Assembly (NCBI GenBank): GCA_032622095.1
Contig: CP136066.1
Span: 65,976,278-66,040,277 of the forward strand
Length of the DNA stretch: 64,000 nt
Direction of reading: 5' to 3'
From: Siphonodentalium dalli
Lineage: Eukaryota; Mollusca; Scaphopoda; Gadilida; Siphonodentaliidae
In this document: piece after piece, positions 1 through 11,055 of the stretch
Layout of the letters: every line of letters begins with the position of its first letter
Numbering within the stretch: the stretch's first letter is position 1
Program-made: the position numbers and the translations under genes
Notes under the pieces: model-generated
What the model saw: the letters and a program-made list of their open reading frames with translations, nothing else
What the model was told of the DNA's origin: nothing
Databases searched by the model: none

Positions 1-1850
1 ATCTTTATATGAAAGCTCCCCTAGACGGGAATGAAAGACCCCCTGATGGGCTAAAATTTTAATTCCTGTTACACTAAACGTAATATGTCTTTGAGCACGA
101 TATGTGACTGCCATGACTTTTGAAAAATGGGCTTTTAACGACGCGCAGCCTGTTGAAGAGCAAACTATTTAATGTTGGTATCACTTACAACACCTGCTAA
201 TGAGATTACAACAATCTACACTAATTGATCAAAGGAAAGTGTGAACACCCGTGATCTGACACTTGATAGCTCTAATCTGGCGCAGCTTTAACTGTATGCC
301 ACCACAACCTTACGCAACTGTTACATGACTCCATGGGGAATGTTTGCATGAGATACATGCAAATATATCTCATATAGTTCCGTAGACATGGTTCTCGCCA
401 AAGTATCCCGATATATCTGGACAGGCACATACCAGATACATGATACATGTATATAGATGCTACATCACACACGCACTCTCTTACTGACCAACTAATTCGG
501 TACCGAAGAACGTATCAAAAGTGTATCCAAACTATATATGTACATGCACAGACATGAAAGTTGGATATGAAACAAACTTAATGACTCTCCTATAGCTGGA
601 TACATGTACGCCACTTTTACGTATAGTAGCTACATGTTGCACACGTTAAACTCCTACACTGTGTCATGATATACTGGCGGGACTCTGTACGATCATATAT
701 ATCTTGAAAATTACTAACAAGAATGTGTGCTTATTGTCCTTTACATATTTGATCTACATTTACTTGCACAATACTGCTTATATACAAATATAAAAAGACA
801 AAAAACTAGATTGACCTAAGATTTGGCGAGATCCAGAAAAAACTCCACAGTATATTAGGTTTCTGAAGTGGATGTGTCAATCACACCCAACGAACCTATG
901 AAATTACGTGTTTGCTATACTGCCGTATTACACAAAGAACGGTGGGCGTACCCGAACACGTGCTGTTTTGACAACCAATATTCTCAACATATTAAGTACT
1001 GACCACGCAACCTCAGTCTGCATTAACTTGCACTAACTGATGCTTCTGACTTATTGCCATTTCACAAAGATTGACGCAATTTACCCACGCTTATTATAAT
1101 AAGCATGGTATACTCTGAACAAAATGTGAAGCCTTCTCAAAGGCCATCGCTCAACTCAGCTGTCATCAGACAGACTGTACCTACCATTAACACATACGCA
1201 CATACATGTATGTGATGAGCCCTCAGTTACTTTGAGGATTCTCACTTCCGCTCTCTCCTGATGAGACCTTGCGGGTTAATCAATTTCTAAATTGGTTGAC
1301 AAAATAGGTCGAAACACTAATAGGCAGTGTAGAGTGCTACATAGAATGCCCCGTCCATAGATCGGATGGGATGTTGGTATTTATCCAATTCTATATAAAA
1401 AACCTTAAAAGGACAGAAATTGGTAATAAAAGAAGATTTAACTGATGGTAATAGTACACTACTGAAGAATGCCAAAGAATTGGTTGTAGTTGATGATGCC
1501 TGGTCTGTTGGAGGCAATATATACATCAAGTACACCGACAAAACCAAGAAGATCAGGCAAATAAGCAAACTGTCTGATGTATAATCACATTTGTAATCCA
1601 TATACACATGTTCTGATCTAACGTGTGGAATACTAAATTCCTTAGGTTGAATATATGTTCAACTTAATGTATTTGAAATATGCAATATGTGTTCCATTGT
1701 ATATAATGATGCATAAATTTATATGAAAAGCAAGTTTGATTCAATGCAAGATTAAATATCAGATACTCATGGCTTATGCAATCCTGACTGAACATGTACA
1801 AGTATGTGATATGTTTTGACTATTAAAATACCATTATTACAAGTAATGAA
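1..1850. other. AT-rich non-coding stretch, no gene recognised
   Basis: The reading frames here are short, without codon character or recognisable domains. Short alternating words such as TACATG and ACATGTA are frequent. Nothing else was supported by eye. Confidence 0.6.
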
Positions 1851-1915
1851 TAGTCGAAACATATTATTGATTGCTTCAGTATAATACTGAAGTAATCAAT
1901 AATATGTTTCGACTA
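1851..1915. repeat. 65-bp near-perfect palindrome
   Basis: Two 32-nt arms, 1851-1882 and 1884-1915, are separated by one base and differ at a single position. They begin TAGTCGAAACATATT and end with its complement. The palindrome sits between two direct copies of a word like CCATTATTAC..GTAA. The same border words recur near 4050-4090, where no palindrome is present, so it looks like a small hairpin element or a head-to-head duplication inside the local repeat family. Confidence 0.85.
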
Positions 1916-4560
1916 AATATCATTATTACTAGTAACGAGTACTAAAGTAATCAAGAGCCACACCTGAGTAAAGATACAAATTGCTTAGTGCACATGCACC
2001 AACCTTGCCGTTGACTGAAAACCTGTTTCGGTGATACATTTAATAGCTTTAAAGCCCTATTTATATTTATAAATAATGCTACCTTAATATTTGCAGTAAA
2101 GATACATAGTCTGATTTATTATAACGCCCCTAAATTAATACTTCTGCTGCTACTGGGGGGATTCCATATTTGAGTAGAGGAGCCTGTTACATATTAACAA
2201 ATATTTTTTTTTCAATTAATAAGATTCTGATAACTATTAAGCGGCATGTCTAGAAACGTAGTTGTTGCAATCAGATAAGATAGGGGGCCATCAAATCAGA
2301 TTATGTACCTTTAAGGTCAAATACATCATAATAAATCTTATACACATGGTCCGGCACTCATTCCAAGAAGTTACCTGGAAAACTGTTTGAAAAAACCTTG
2401 TTCACACTACTAGCTACAGAAGAACAGCTTCATTTTATAACCTTGAATAAGATACATTACTAACAGCAAAACTTCTGATCATAATTTTACTTATGTAAAG
2501 ACCCATGTATTCAAAATATATGTAATGAATACTAAAATATTCATGAACAACACCTGAGCAAAAATACCTATTGCTTGGTACACCTGCATGAACTGTGCCA
2601 TTGACCGAAAACTTTCTTTTCAATGATACATATATATTAGCTGTAAAGCACTTAATAATGCTACCTTAATATTAGCATTAAAGATACATAATCTGAATTA
2701 TTATTTTTCGGCATAAAGAGAAAAAAATAAAAATAATATTTGAGTCTAGGAACCTATCCATCAAAGCCCTGGTTTATTATTGATTATTCGCCACCTCAAA
2801 TATGTGGCGGCCTAGCTGGTAAATATTCGACAAATGCTGACCGACAGTCTCGATAACACATTACGTTAAATATTAATATATAACAGTCCTTGAGCAACTT
2901 TATATTATAGTTGACAGCGGTAATTATAATTTTTTGGCAATTAATCGACTCTGATAACTAAAGCGGCATTTCATGAATTGTTGTTGTTGTTGGAATCTGA
3001 TCACATGGAGACCATCAGTTCGGATTGGGTCCCTTTAAGGTAAAACACAACATAATGAAATTCATACACATGGTTGGCACTCATTCCGAGAAGTTATCTG
3101 GAAAACTGTATTTGAACAAACCTAGGTCCTCGGCTTCGGGAGAACAAAACAAAAAATAAATAATAAAAAATAATAATAATAATAGATATGAGTTGAGGAA
3201 CCCATCCATCAAAGCCCTGATTTATCATACATCAAGTTCTGAAATATGTTATTATTCGCCACCGCAAATATTCGACAAAAGCCGACCGACTTAATCTCGA
3301 CACAAATTACGCTGAACAGAATATTGATATAGAACACTTCTTGGGCTATTTATACTATAGTTGACAGCAGTAAGCATAATTGTTTTTGGCAATTAATCGA
3401 TTCTGATAATTAAGTGGGATGTCAATAAATGTTGTTGTTGTTGAAATCTGATGATATGGGGACCATCAAATCACATTGTGTACCTTTAAGGTCAAACACA
3501 ACATAATGAATCTTATGCACATGGTTCTGCACTCATTCCGGTAAGTTATCTAGAAAACTGTACTAGTATTTGTACAAACCCAGCTAATACTACTACATGC
3601 AGCTACCGGTATACATAATCACAAGAACAGCCTCTTTTCAAAATAGAAATAACTTCTCATCATAACTTTACTGATAGGAAGATCCATTTTGCATGTATTG
3701 GAAACATATTTATTCGTGACACGTGTCACTTGTGAACCCAAATCCTCATTTGCTCTTATGACTACATCCTATATTGGGCCATGGTGTATATATTGGAAAC
3801 ATATTTACCCGTGACATGCGTCTCTTGTTAACCCTGATGCTTATTCGCTTTATGACAGCATTTATATGAAGTCACATGTTGTATGTATTCGAAACATATT
3901 TATTCCTGACAGGTGTCACTTGTGAACCCCAACTTCTCACACGCCCAAATGACTGCATTATATATGATGCATTTATTTGTGACATTTGTCATTTATGAAC
4001 CCAAATGCTTATTTACCTGCATGACTGTATCTTATATAAAGGCATATATGTTCAGACTAAATACCATTATGACCAGTAATGAATACTATAGTAATCAGGA
4101 ACCACCTGTACTAACTGTGCTGTTACCAAAAAATCTCTTTTCAATGATATATTGGCTGCTAAATACTAAATCATGCTAACATTTAATGTTTGCATTAAAG
4201 ATACATAATCTGATTTATAATAACGCCCACAAATTACTATTTCTTTGGCTTCAAGGGTAAAAAATATTAGGCTCGATATCACGGAATCCATCAATCCTAG
4301 ACCTGAGTTATCAGATTTAAAGTTTTGAATTCTGTTATTATTCGCCCCCCCCCCCCTCCAATATTTGGCAGAAATGTTTTTGTTGTTGGACTCCGATGAC
4401 ATGGGGACATATAATCAGATTGTGTACCTTTAAAGTCAAACACAACATAATAAATTTTATACACATTTTTCGGAACTCATTCCTAGAAGTTATCTGAAAG
4501 CTGTGTTTGAACAAACCCAGCTAATACTACTAGCTAGCAGTGTATGCCTCTTATTATAAT
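1916..4560. repeat. Four degenerate copies of a ~0.5-0.6 kb dispersed repeat
   Basis: Recurrent phrases appear in the same order: an entry like AGTAATCA.GAGCCACACCTGAG, then AAAGATACATAATCTGATTTA, then TGTTGTTGTTG..ATCTGAT, then GTGTACCTTTAAGGTCAAA, then GGCACTCATTCC.AGAAGTTA and GGAAAACTGT. Copies lie at about 1925-2420, 2520-3120, 3125-3600 and 4055-4540, each with indels. A partial copy lies at 20380-20560, and a related segment opens the G-rich island at 28325. There is no coding capacity. The family is non-autonomous or decayed and I do not recognise it. Confidence 0.75.
3690..4050. repeat. ~100-bp tandem repeat inside the dispersed-repeat cluster
   Basis: The phrase GTGACA..TGTCACTTGTGAACCC, followed by a TATATT.GAAACATATTTAT stretch, recurs about four times at intervals of roughly 90-105 bp. 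Copies differ by substitutions and short indels. Part of one copy is read as a spurious ORF. Confidence 0.65.
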
Positions 4561-4974
4561 GCACAATGTATGCATGGTTTTAGCCAACCAAAACATAAAC
4601 ATTTGTAAACATTAAAATACAACTGGGCTTACATTGCTGGAACCACATAACTTTATAAACTGATGAGGTCTAACTACATTTACTACACACATGCCTAGGT
4701 CAATATTAGGCTAATTGTGTTTGGGTACTACATCTAAAGTTCTGAAAATTACAGCATATAATTAGTATAATGTTCCCCGCATTTACTTATTTGTTAATTT
4801 TGCTTAACTTTTCAATATTATAAACTGGTATTTAATTTAACCAATTAATTTAACAATTGATTGGCTTATCTAAGTATTATAAATTAACTTTTCTATATAT
4901 TTCACACAACTAAAGTAAAAAAGGAAAAAAAATTACTTCAATCAATAATTTAATATTATTTATTATTAATTATT
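4561..4974. other. AT-rich spacer left of the Ngaro-like element
   Basis: This is very AT-rich sequence with no gene or repeat recognised. It ends in TTATTATTTAT, the pre-insertion target flank of the element that starts at 4975. Confidence 0.55.
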
Positions 4975-4980
4975 ATTTAT

Positions 4981-5145
4981 AACCCCGATTTAGCAAGAGA
5001 TAAAATGAGAGACAATTGATGCAAGTAAGGACTAGCAAGTAAGGACTACCTTTATATAGTGATATCCAAAACATGATATAACAACGGTGTGGAAAAAGGT
5101 AGCCGAAGAATAAAAACATAAACAGTGGGTTCAAATAACGCCACG
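4981..5145 (-). repeat. Split direct repeat B2 (outer copy)
   Basis: It matches B1 (5918-6068) essentially base for base from AACCCCGATTTAGC to ACGCCACG, apart from an extra 14 bp (AGCAAGTAAGGACT) that tandemly duplicates a local word. It forms the 3' terminus of the element in coding orientation. Confidence 0.9.
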
Positions 5146-5499
5146 TAAGTTCCAACTGGTATAGCAACAGCAAGCATTAAGTGAATGCTTCGAGTTAGTG
5201 TGTGTTGCTACCCCAGGAGGAACCGATAAACATTGGCAAAAGAGCCAATAAAAGGAGGATTAACTTTTATACAACCACAGTAAAACCGGATGTCCTTGCG
5301 AAATAAGAAAAGTTAGAAAGTTGAATGCAAGACCAAAGGAAATGTGTCATGGGATGAAAAATTTAATTTGTTAGATTACGCTTTGAATAATTTAAATAGA
5401 ACCAGGCATCATTTCCCAGCGACATCCGGAAAACTGTGTTAACCATGAAAAAATTTCCACATCCGAGCGAGGAGAGGGGGATGATGGGGTGGTGGTGGG
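5146..5499 (-). other. Single-copy segment between B2 and A2 of the Ngaro-like element
   Basis: These 354 bp are inside the element, flanked by B2 and A2, but have no second copy near A1 or B1. No ORF was seen. The segment lies in the 3' untranslated part of the predicted transcript. Confidence 0.6.
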
Positions 5500-5917
5500 A
5501 GAAAATATTGTAGAGCAATTAATTATGCGACTTCGCACCTGAAGAAAATTTTTGTGAAAGAAAGTGCGTAGATGTTTACTTGGTGTCTACATGCGCACTA
5601 TAAAAATAGTTCCAGGAGAAGAGACTATCATGTCCTGGAAATTAAAATTAAGAAACTCCAACTATGTTTATTATAACCATAGTTGTTTGAATAAAGCTAA
5701 CGAATAATGTTTTGACAAAACAATATAATTACCGAGATTATTGCACCACATTGCATCAGCTTGTCATCGGATGATTGTCGGAAAAACAGTGCTGCGGTCA
5801 CTTCTCGTAAATTCTCGCGGCGCGAGATGTGTGACTGTAAGCGCGAAATATGAATTTAAAATACCAGCCGCATCGGGGATATAAATCCATTGGACCTCTG
5901 TTCCAATGGTAATTTAT
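5500..5917 (-). repeat. Split direct repeat A2 (inner copy)
   Basis: This 418-bp copy looks identical to A1 at 12474-12891, from AGAAAATATTG to GGTAATTTAT. Next to the crossover end it contains the inverted pair CCATTGGA...TTCCAATGG, a plausible recombinase binding site, and a GC-rich TCGCGGCGCGA palindrome. Confidence 0.92.
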
Positions 5918-6068
5918 AACCCCGATTTAGCAAGAGATAAAATGAGAGACAATTGATGCAAGTAAGGACTACCTTTATATAGTGATATCCAAAACATGAT
6001 ATAACAACGGTGTGGAAAAAGGTAGCCGAAGAATAAAAACATAAACAGTGGGTTCAAATAACGCCACG
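5918..6068 (-). repeat. Split direct repeat B1 (inner copy)
   Basis: This 151-bp copy pairs with B2. Its border with A2 (GGTAATTTAT/AACCCCG) represents the joined ends of the circular intermediate expected for this class of retrotransposon. Confidence 0.9.
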
Positions 6069-6437
6069 AGACGAGAGCAAGTACCAAACTTGTACGAGAC
6101 TCAACCCACTGAATGGGGGAGTGGGGGGCCCAAAAATCTCGACGCTCGGAAGATGAAACCTCATATCACAACTGATGTAGCACCATTAAAGCACGAGGTA
6201 GGTATTAAGTAATGATATGTATAAAAATATACAAGTAATGCCCAAAACAAAATTAAAGCGGTTGAACATATTGTAACTGACTAGGTATGAAGCACTTATG
6301 TAACCAATACTGACGAACACTGGACGGATGACCTAGAAAGACTTGGTAGGTTATGAAACCAGTAAAATGACATATGAAAAAGGATGAAACAATAAATCGT
6401 AATGGATGAGCTTGTAAGAAAAAAGTCCAGGTCCAAC

Positions 6438-7409
6438 CTAATTCTGAGATAGGGGAGAAGATCTAATGTAGCGATGAAAAGCATTAGATTTCCAACGACC
6501 CATCCTTCTGATTTGAGAATCAGAATAACCTAACTCTGCTGCCCAAGTTGCCGCCCCAATGCGGAAACTGTGTGTTAAGAACAGACTTGAGCTAAGGTTA
6601 CAAATATGTAAGCATTGTTTCAGAAAATCATTGAGTTGTCTACGAAGTAGAGGCCGGCCATCAGGGTATGCAAAGAGGGGGCCCGGCAGGTCTCCCCGTA
6701 ACTGTAAAAAGGAACTGAGATTGTTGACTGGACACGTTTTGGAGGCTGTTTGGCGAAACAAACGAATGTAATGAGGCTGATTGTCTGTGTTATGCTTGAA
6801 ATATTTGAAAACAATAGTAATGTCCAAAGTGTCCAAAATAATATCACTGAATTGTAGCACTTTGTCACTGTTAGCCCAGGTGTTTGGACAAATTTCACCC
6901 ATACGAGCCATGGCAAAAAATGCTGTTGTAAAAACTGCTGATAATAATTTTTGTGCGTAATTGGAAATTCCCAGATTTGGTATAGCAGATAAAAGCTTAC
7001 TGAGAATATTCAAGGTAACCGGTAATCGTGCATCGCAGACTGGGTGAAGTTTGCGTATTGCAGTTAAAATTTTTCTCACTAAAAATGATTGGGTTGGATC
7101 TGGAGCATTTCTTACTTTATGTACAAACGCAATGGCTGACATTGCACTAGTAATTGTGCTAGATGACAAACCTTTGTTGTATAAATAAGAAATGAATAAA
7201 CATATAATATCAACTGACAATGGAATGTTTAAAGATAGGTCTGTATGATGACTAAAGGATACCAGATGATTCCAAGCAGTTGAGTACTGTTTTCTCGTTG
7301 CAGTAGCCAGTGAATGTGAATATAAAAAATTTAAAGTTTCAGTAAGCTCCGTAATGTGAGCTCGACTGGCAGACTGAATGATACCTCCTGAAAAAAAGGG
7401 AAAAGATGC
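6438..7409 (-). CDS. Tyrosine recombinase of the Ngaro-like element
   Basis: Strand-exchange enzyme that would integrate the circular DNA copy. The frame is open from 7409 to the stop at 6438. It includes an N-terminal SAM-like DNA-binding part (residues around RKQYSTAWNHLVSF) and a catalytic domain. The tetrad is visible: Arg in AMARMGE (codon 6903-6905), HSFR (His at 6570-6572, Arg at 6561-6563), Trp of GRWKS in the His/Trp position, and the nucleophilic Tyr in HRYIR (6468-6470). There is no ATG in the N-terminal part. The first possible starts would lose conserved sequence, so expression probably needs a -1 frameshift from RT or a spliced mRNA. The frame overlaps the RT ORF by 79 nt and lies -1 to it. 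The exact start is unresolved. Confidence 0.88.
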   Translation of the reverse strand, partial: ASFPFFSGGIIQSASRAHITELTETLNFLYSHSLATATRKQYSTAWNHLVSFSHHTDLSLNIPLSVDIICLFISYLYNKGLSSSTITSAMSAIAFVHKVRNAPDPTQSFLVRKILTAIRKLHPVCDARLPVTLNILSKLLSAIPNLGISNYAQKLLSAVFTTAFFAMARMGEICPNTWANSDKVLQFSDIILDTLDITIVFKYFKHNTDNQPHYIRLFRQTASKTCPVNNLSSFLQLRGDLPGPLFAYPDGRPLLRRQLNDFLKQCLHICNLSSSLFLTHSFRIGAATWAAELGYSDSQIRRMGRWKSNAFHRYIRSSPLSQN

Positions 7410-9193
7410 TTAAAGCGTTCCAACTTCCCTCGGCTCAAGAGATCCGCTCTTTCGTTACAAATGCCACTAATATGACGAGCTTTGAATAAGATGTTATGTT
7501 TTAGACAGGTCAAAACGAGATGTCTTAAAAGAATTAACAAATGTTTATCCCTGGTCGTTTGACGGTTAATGATAGCAACAACTGCAATATTATCACAATA
7601 GAATAACACGCAGCTATTTTTCAATAGGTGCGCCCAAATGTGTAGACCTAACACAATAGGATAAAATTCTAGTACTGTAATATTCAATAATTGTTCGGTA
7701 CGTGACCATGTCGAAGAAAAGTACTCATGCTGGAAGATGGCGCCAAAGCCCACAGATGCCGCCGCATCTGTGTAAAAAGTCAACGACTGAGATGTCGCCC
7801 AATGGCGGTCTATGAACAATGAGGTACCGTTGAAGTGTTCGAGAAAAAGAAGCCAAATTTGTAAATCCTCTTTGACTTCTTTTGTCAAACGTATTCGGTG
7901 GTGCAGTTTTGAAATTCCCATAGTTCTGTTAATAAGACGCCTCAAAAATACCCGTCCGGGTTGAATAACTGAACAGGTAAAATTCAGTAAGCCAATAATG
8001 GACAGAAATTCACGTAAAGTAGCCTTGTTTTTTAACAATAAAATATTGATCTTAGCCATGCACGTGATTAATTTGTCGTGTGGAAGAGAGGCTGTCATGT
8101 TAACTGTGTCCAATTGAATCCCTAAAAATGTAATACAGGTTGTGGGTGAAACAGTTTTTTCGGATGCTATGGGCACCCCCAAATGTTGACACATATTGAG
8201 AAAAGATGATAAATAAGCTTCACAAATGGCTCTAGTGGGAGCTAGGAAAATAAAATCGTCTAAGTAGTGGACAGAATTGCGTATATCAAGTTTGTTATGT
8301 GCAATCCACTCAAGTGATGAGCTGAACGCCTCAAAATTGTGACAGCTTGAAGAGGCCCCCATTGGCATGCATTTATCGAAATAATAACTGCCCTCAAATT
8401 TGAAGCCAAGAAGGTGATAATCCTCAGGGTGTGATGCGAGGACCCTAAAAGCAGAAAGAATATCAACCTTCGAACAGAAACAGCCCTGTGGTAGCTTCTG
8501 AATACAGTTAATGGCATGCTGAATTGACGCGTATGAAACAGATTTGAATTCGGGAAGAATGTGGTCATTCACAGAACTACCCTGTGGAAAGGATAAGTTA
8601 TGAATCATCCTGTATTCACCCGGTAGTTTTTTTGGAACCACACCGATTGGCGAAACTATGAAATTGTCAAATGGGGGTTGCGTAAACGGACCAGCAATTC
8701 GCCCCATTTCAAGTTCTTTCAACAATTTCTTTTGGACCACTAGAGGATGTTCTAAAGCCGATTTAAGATTCTTTGAATTGTGAAACATAAGAACACCCCG
8801 GACACCCAGTCTAAAGCCATCAGTGAAGCCTGAAATTAAAAAATCACGTTTCTGTTTATTGTAACCCTGTAAAAGTTCATTTAACAGAAGTACCCGGACT
8901 GGTGTTGGCAGTTTTCGTTTGTTTGAAGGGCCGATTGGTTTGTGATGGTGAGTTATTGAAATTTCCCCCGCGGCTTTTGTTTCGCCGGGGACAACGCACG
9001 AAACTATGTGCTTGCTTGCACAGGTAGCAGTCATGGGAAAAATTGCAGCCATTGCAATTCTTTCCCCTGTGAAAATCCCAGCAGAACCCGTGAGGGATTG
9101 TTGAGCGAGACTTGTTTGAGTTTTGAAAACGTGACTTTGATCTGTCCGAAACATTAATAGATGTTGGGACATTAGCTGCCAGCATAGGCACAC
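7331..9193 (-). CDS. Reverse transcriptase / RNase H of the Ngaro-like element
   Basis: Copies the element RNA and degrades the RNA strand. The ORF is 620 codons from the first ATG, but homology begins near residue 95 (KLPTPVRVLLLNELLQGY); the first ~90 residues overlap gag in another frame and are probably not meaningful. RT motif A Asp is in VDILSAFR (residue 244), and the motif C box is YLDD at 310-313. RNase H follows, with FYTDAA (D476), LEF (E509), FYCDN (D534) and NERADLLSR (D584), so all four acidic residues are present. No methyltransferase domain follows, which separates it from DIRS/PAT elements. The frame is +1 (or -2) relative to gag across a 317-nt overlap; how RT is translated is unknown. 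Confidence 0.92.
   Translation of the reverse strand: MCLCWQLMSQHLLMFRTDQSHVFKTQTSLAQQSLTGSAGIFTGERIAMAAIFPMTATCASKHIVSCVVPGETKAAGEISITHHHKPIGPSNKRKLPTPVRVLLLNELLQGYNKQKRDFLISGFTDGFRLGVRGVLMFHNSKNLKSALEHPLVVQKKLLKELEMGRIAGPFTQPPFDNFIVSPIGVVPKKLPGEYRMIHNLSFPQGSSVNDHILPEFKSVSYASIQHAINCIQKLPQGCFCSKVDILSAFRVLASHPEDYHLLGFKFEGSYYFDKCMPMGASSSCHNFEAFSSSLEWIAHNKLDIRNSVHYLDDFIFLAPTRAICEAYLSSFLNMCQHLGVPIASEKTVSPTTCITFLGIQLDTVNMTASLPHDKLITCMAKINILLLKNKATLREFLSIIGLLNFTCSVIQPGRVFLRRLINRTMGISKLHHRIRLTKEVKEDLQIWLLFLEHFNGTSLFIDRHWATSQSLTFYTDAAASVGFGAIFQHEYFSSTWSRTEQLLNITVLEFYPIVLGLHIWAHLLKNSCVLFYCDNIAVVAIINRQTTRDKHLLILLRHLVLTCLKHNILFKARHISGICNERADLLSRGKLERFKHLFPFFQEVSFSLPVELTLRSLLKL
7388..7400 (-). promoter_or_regulatory. 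Candidate -1 frameshift site or 3' splice site at the RT-YR junction
   Basis: On the coding strand the RT frame reads CCT TTT TTT CAG, giving a T_TTT_TTT heptamer at 7397-7391. A -1 slip continues as FFSGGIIQSAS, straight into the upstream YR frame, giving an RT-RH-YR fusion. The same bases (TTCCCTTTTTTTCAG, then GAGG) also look like a strong spliceosomal acceptor. Both readings join the frames; the sequence alone does not decide between them. Confidence 0.5.
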
Positions 9194-10334
9194 GAGGAGC
9201 CGCTTGCATGTACAGCTCCCATTGAATGTGATCCCAAGCCAAACTCGCGTTAAATTGTCTCATCAACCGAAACTGTCGATCATAAAATGACCAATTGTAG
9301 CCAGATCGTGCCATTCGACGAATGCGCATCATATAGCTAAGCAATTTGCCAATCTGATCCGGGTAACGGGAAATGTAAATTATCATAAAAATAATGAAGG
9401 CATCCAGCCATTGGCCGATGTCATTTATTGATTTTGTGGGTTTCGGTTGTAGGAAAAAGGCCTGAGCACCAGGGATACCAGTGTTAAACGAGACTGGTAC
9501 GTTATCAATATGTTCGAATTCAGGCAGTAAAGAAAATAGTGGGACAAATTCATTGGCCCAAATTTGCGATCTGAGTTTCAAAGGCACGTGAGCCTCTAAA
9601 GGTGAAGCCAGCGAAACAAATTCTAGACGATTCGTACCCGCGTCAACTGGAATGTTTGTTCGTAAGTCTGGGTTAGCAGTGGATTGGTAGGGTGGTAACG
9701 ACGGCTGAAGACCAGGAATGTTACGGATCGTACCGGCGTCCAGTGGAATGTCTGGGTTGGATGATAAAGTTTGGTAGGAAGGCATCGACGGCTGCAGTCC
9801 ATGAACAGACAGACATTCAGGAAACGCGGAGGCAGACACAGTCTGAGCAGGCACACTGACCATATCGGCTACCATTGGAAAGTTGGTTCTACAGTCTGGG
9901 TTTGATGCTAACGTTTGGTAGTTAGGCATCGAATGCTGAAGTCCTATAGGAGCCGATGATATCGGTGGAGCAGACATCAAAGTCCAAGGCAAAGCCGACA
10001 CTGTGGTGGTGATAGCTGGAGTGGACGACCACGAAGAACTAATAACAGTTGATGGCACCGTGAAAGTGCGCGATGATAAAGCCGGAAACAGTGAGTCAGC
10101 TGTTACAGGTCTGAAAGGCCCGGGCAAAGCCGAGGCCGGAAGAGCTGATAAAGTACCGGGATAATGCAGCACGTTCGAACTAGGAACAGCGGACGGAACT
10201 GAGAGATAAGCCGGCGGTGGTGGTGGCACCGAAATAGCAGCTGATGTGGAGCTTGGAACTTGGCTGCGAAGTTGTCTGCGAGCACCGGGTGGACGACCCC
10301 TACGCTTTGGAGTGGTAGTAGGTCTGGCAGACAT
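8877..10334 (-). CDS. Gag-like nucleocapsid protein of the Ngaro-like element
   Basis: 485 codons from an ATG. Residues 10-16 (KRRGRPP) form an AT-hook-like basic motif. Residues 20-235 are Pro/Ser/Ala rich and include three imperfect repeats of the form GLQ.S.P.YQT..SNPD, near 131, 179 and 208. A folded core lies at about 255-380 (SGYNWSFYDRQFRLMRQ, then AWDHIQWELYMQ), the signature seen in Gag-like ORFs of DIRS/Ngaro-type elements. Residues 418-448 hold Cys/His clusters, including CYLCKQAHSFVRC (C-X2-C-X3-H-X4-C, one residue shorter than the classical zinc knuckle). It would package element RNA. A predicted splice acceptor lies 46 nt upstream of the ATG. Confidence 0.82.
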   Translation of the reverse strand: MSARPTTTPKRRGRPPGARRQLRSQVPSSTSAAISVPPPPPAYLSVPSAVPSSNVLHYPGTLSALPASALPGPFRPVTADSLFPALSSRTFTVPSTVISSSWSSTPAITTTVSALPWTLMSAPPISSAPIGLQHSMPNYQTLASNPDCRTNFPMVADMVSVPAQTVSASAFPECLSVHGLQPSMPSYQTLSSNPDIPLDAGTIRNIPGLQPSLPPYQSTANPDLRTNIPVDAGTNRLEFVSLASPLEAHVPLKLRSQIWANEFVPLFSLLPEFEHIDNVPVSFNTGIPGAQAFFLQPKPTKSINDIGQWLDAFIIFMIIYISRYPDQIGKLLSYMMRIRRMARSGYNWSFYDRQFRLMRQFNASLAWDHIQWELYMQAAPRVPMLAANVPTSINVSDRSKSRFQNSNKSRSTIPHGFCWDFHRGKNCNGCNFSHDCYLCKQAHSFVRCPRRNKSRGGNFNNSPSQTNRPFKQTKTANTSPGTSVK

Positions 10335-10959
10335 GATGATTGATGAGGTGCAAATACTTTAATAGCCACAGGCTGTATACTGTAAAAGAAAAATCAGACA
10401 ACGAGTAAAGTTGTCAAGAACAATGTTATACGCTATTGTCCGAACCAACGAGTCGGGAAACTCAATACGCAAATGGGTTCTTGATAAAAGTAAACTTTTT
10501 TATTTATTCAACACCCACATTTGTACGTATATAGTAATGCCGACATTAAATTAAAAAAGATGCAATTTGCAACTTTTAATTAGGATTGCATTCGCTTAAA
10601 AGTATATCTCTAAAACTGATACATGTGTATGACCGATGACGTCATAGCAGAGGGGGCATTACTTCAAAAGAAATGTGCTTCACTGATCAAGATCAGAATA
10701 AGTGTACCGGGTATAATAAGCACAAGTAAATGCCCCCATATTACATAAGGTAATATGAAAACAGAGATAAACCGACAGTTGCAGCTTCACATTCAAATTA
10801 ATCTAAGCATGCTCAAGCACTATCACCAACGGCGAAAGGAAAAATGCAGTCATACATGTATATAACCAGATGACCCACAATGAAGAAATGTAAATGGAAA
10901 GGTTCCCAAAACCACTCTGCCCAACCACCTCTGCTGCCGAATGTGAGGACAACGATGGG

Positions 10960-11055
10960 TGTGTATTTTTTTTTTATTTTTTTTTTTTTTATTTTTTTTA
11001 TATAAATATTTATTATTTTTATTATTTATTAATTTTTTTTTTTTTTTTTTATTAA
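10960..11055. repeat. Poly-T / AT low-complexity block
   Basis: Runs of T (up to 18) alternate with TTTATTATT, so the block reads as A-rich with AATAAA words on the element's coding strand. It lies within the predicted intron, about 0.63 kb downstream of the hydrolase stop. It could provide intronic polyadenylation or simply be expanded low complexity. Confidence 0.8.

Noticed and set aside
6559-6771. 70-codon plus-strand ORF
   Set aside because: Antisense shadow of the tyrosine recombinase.
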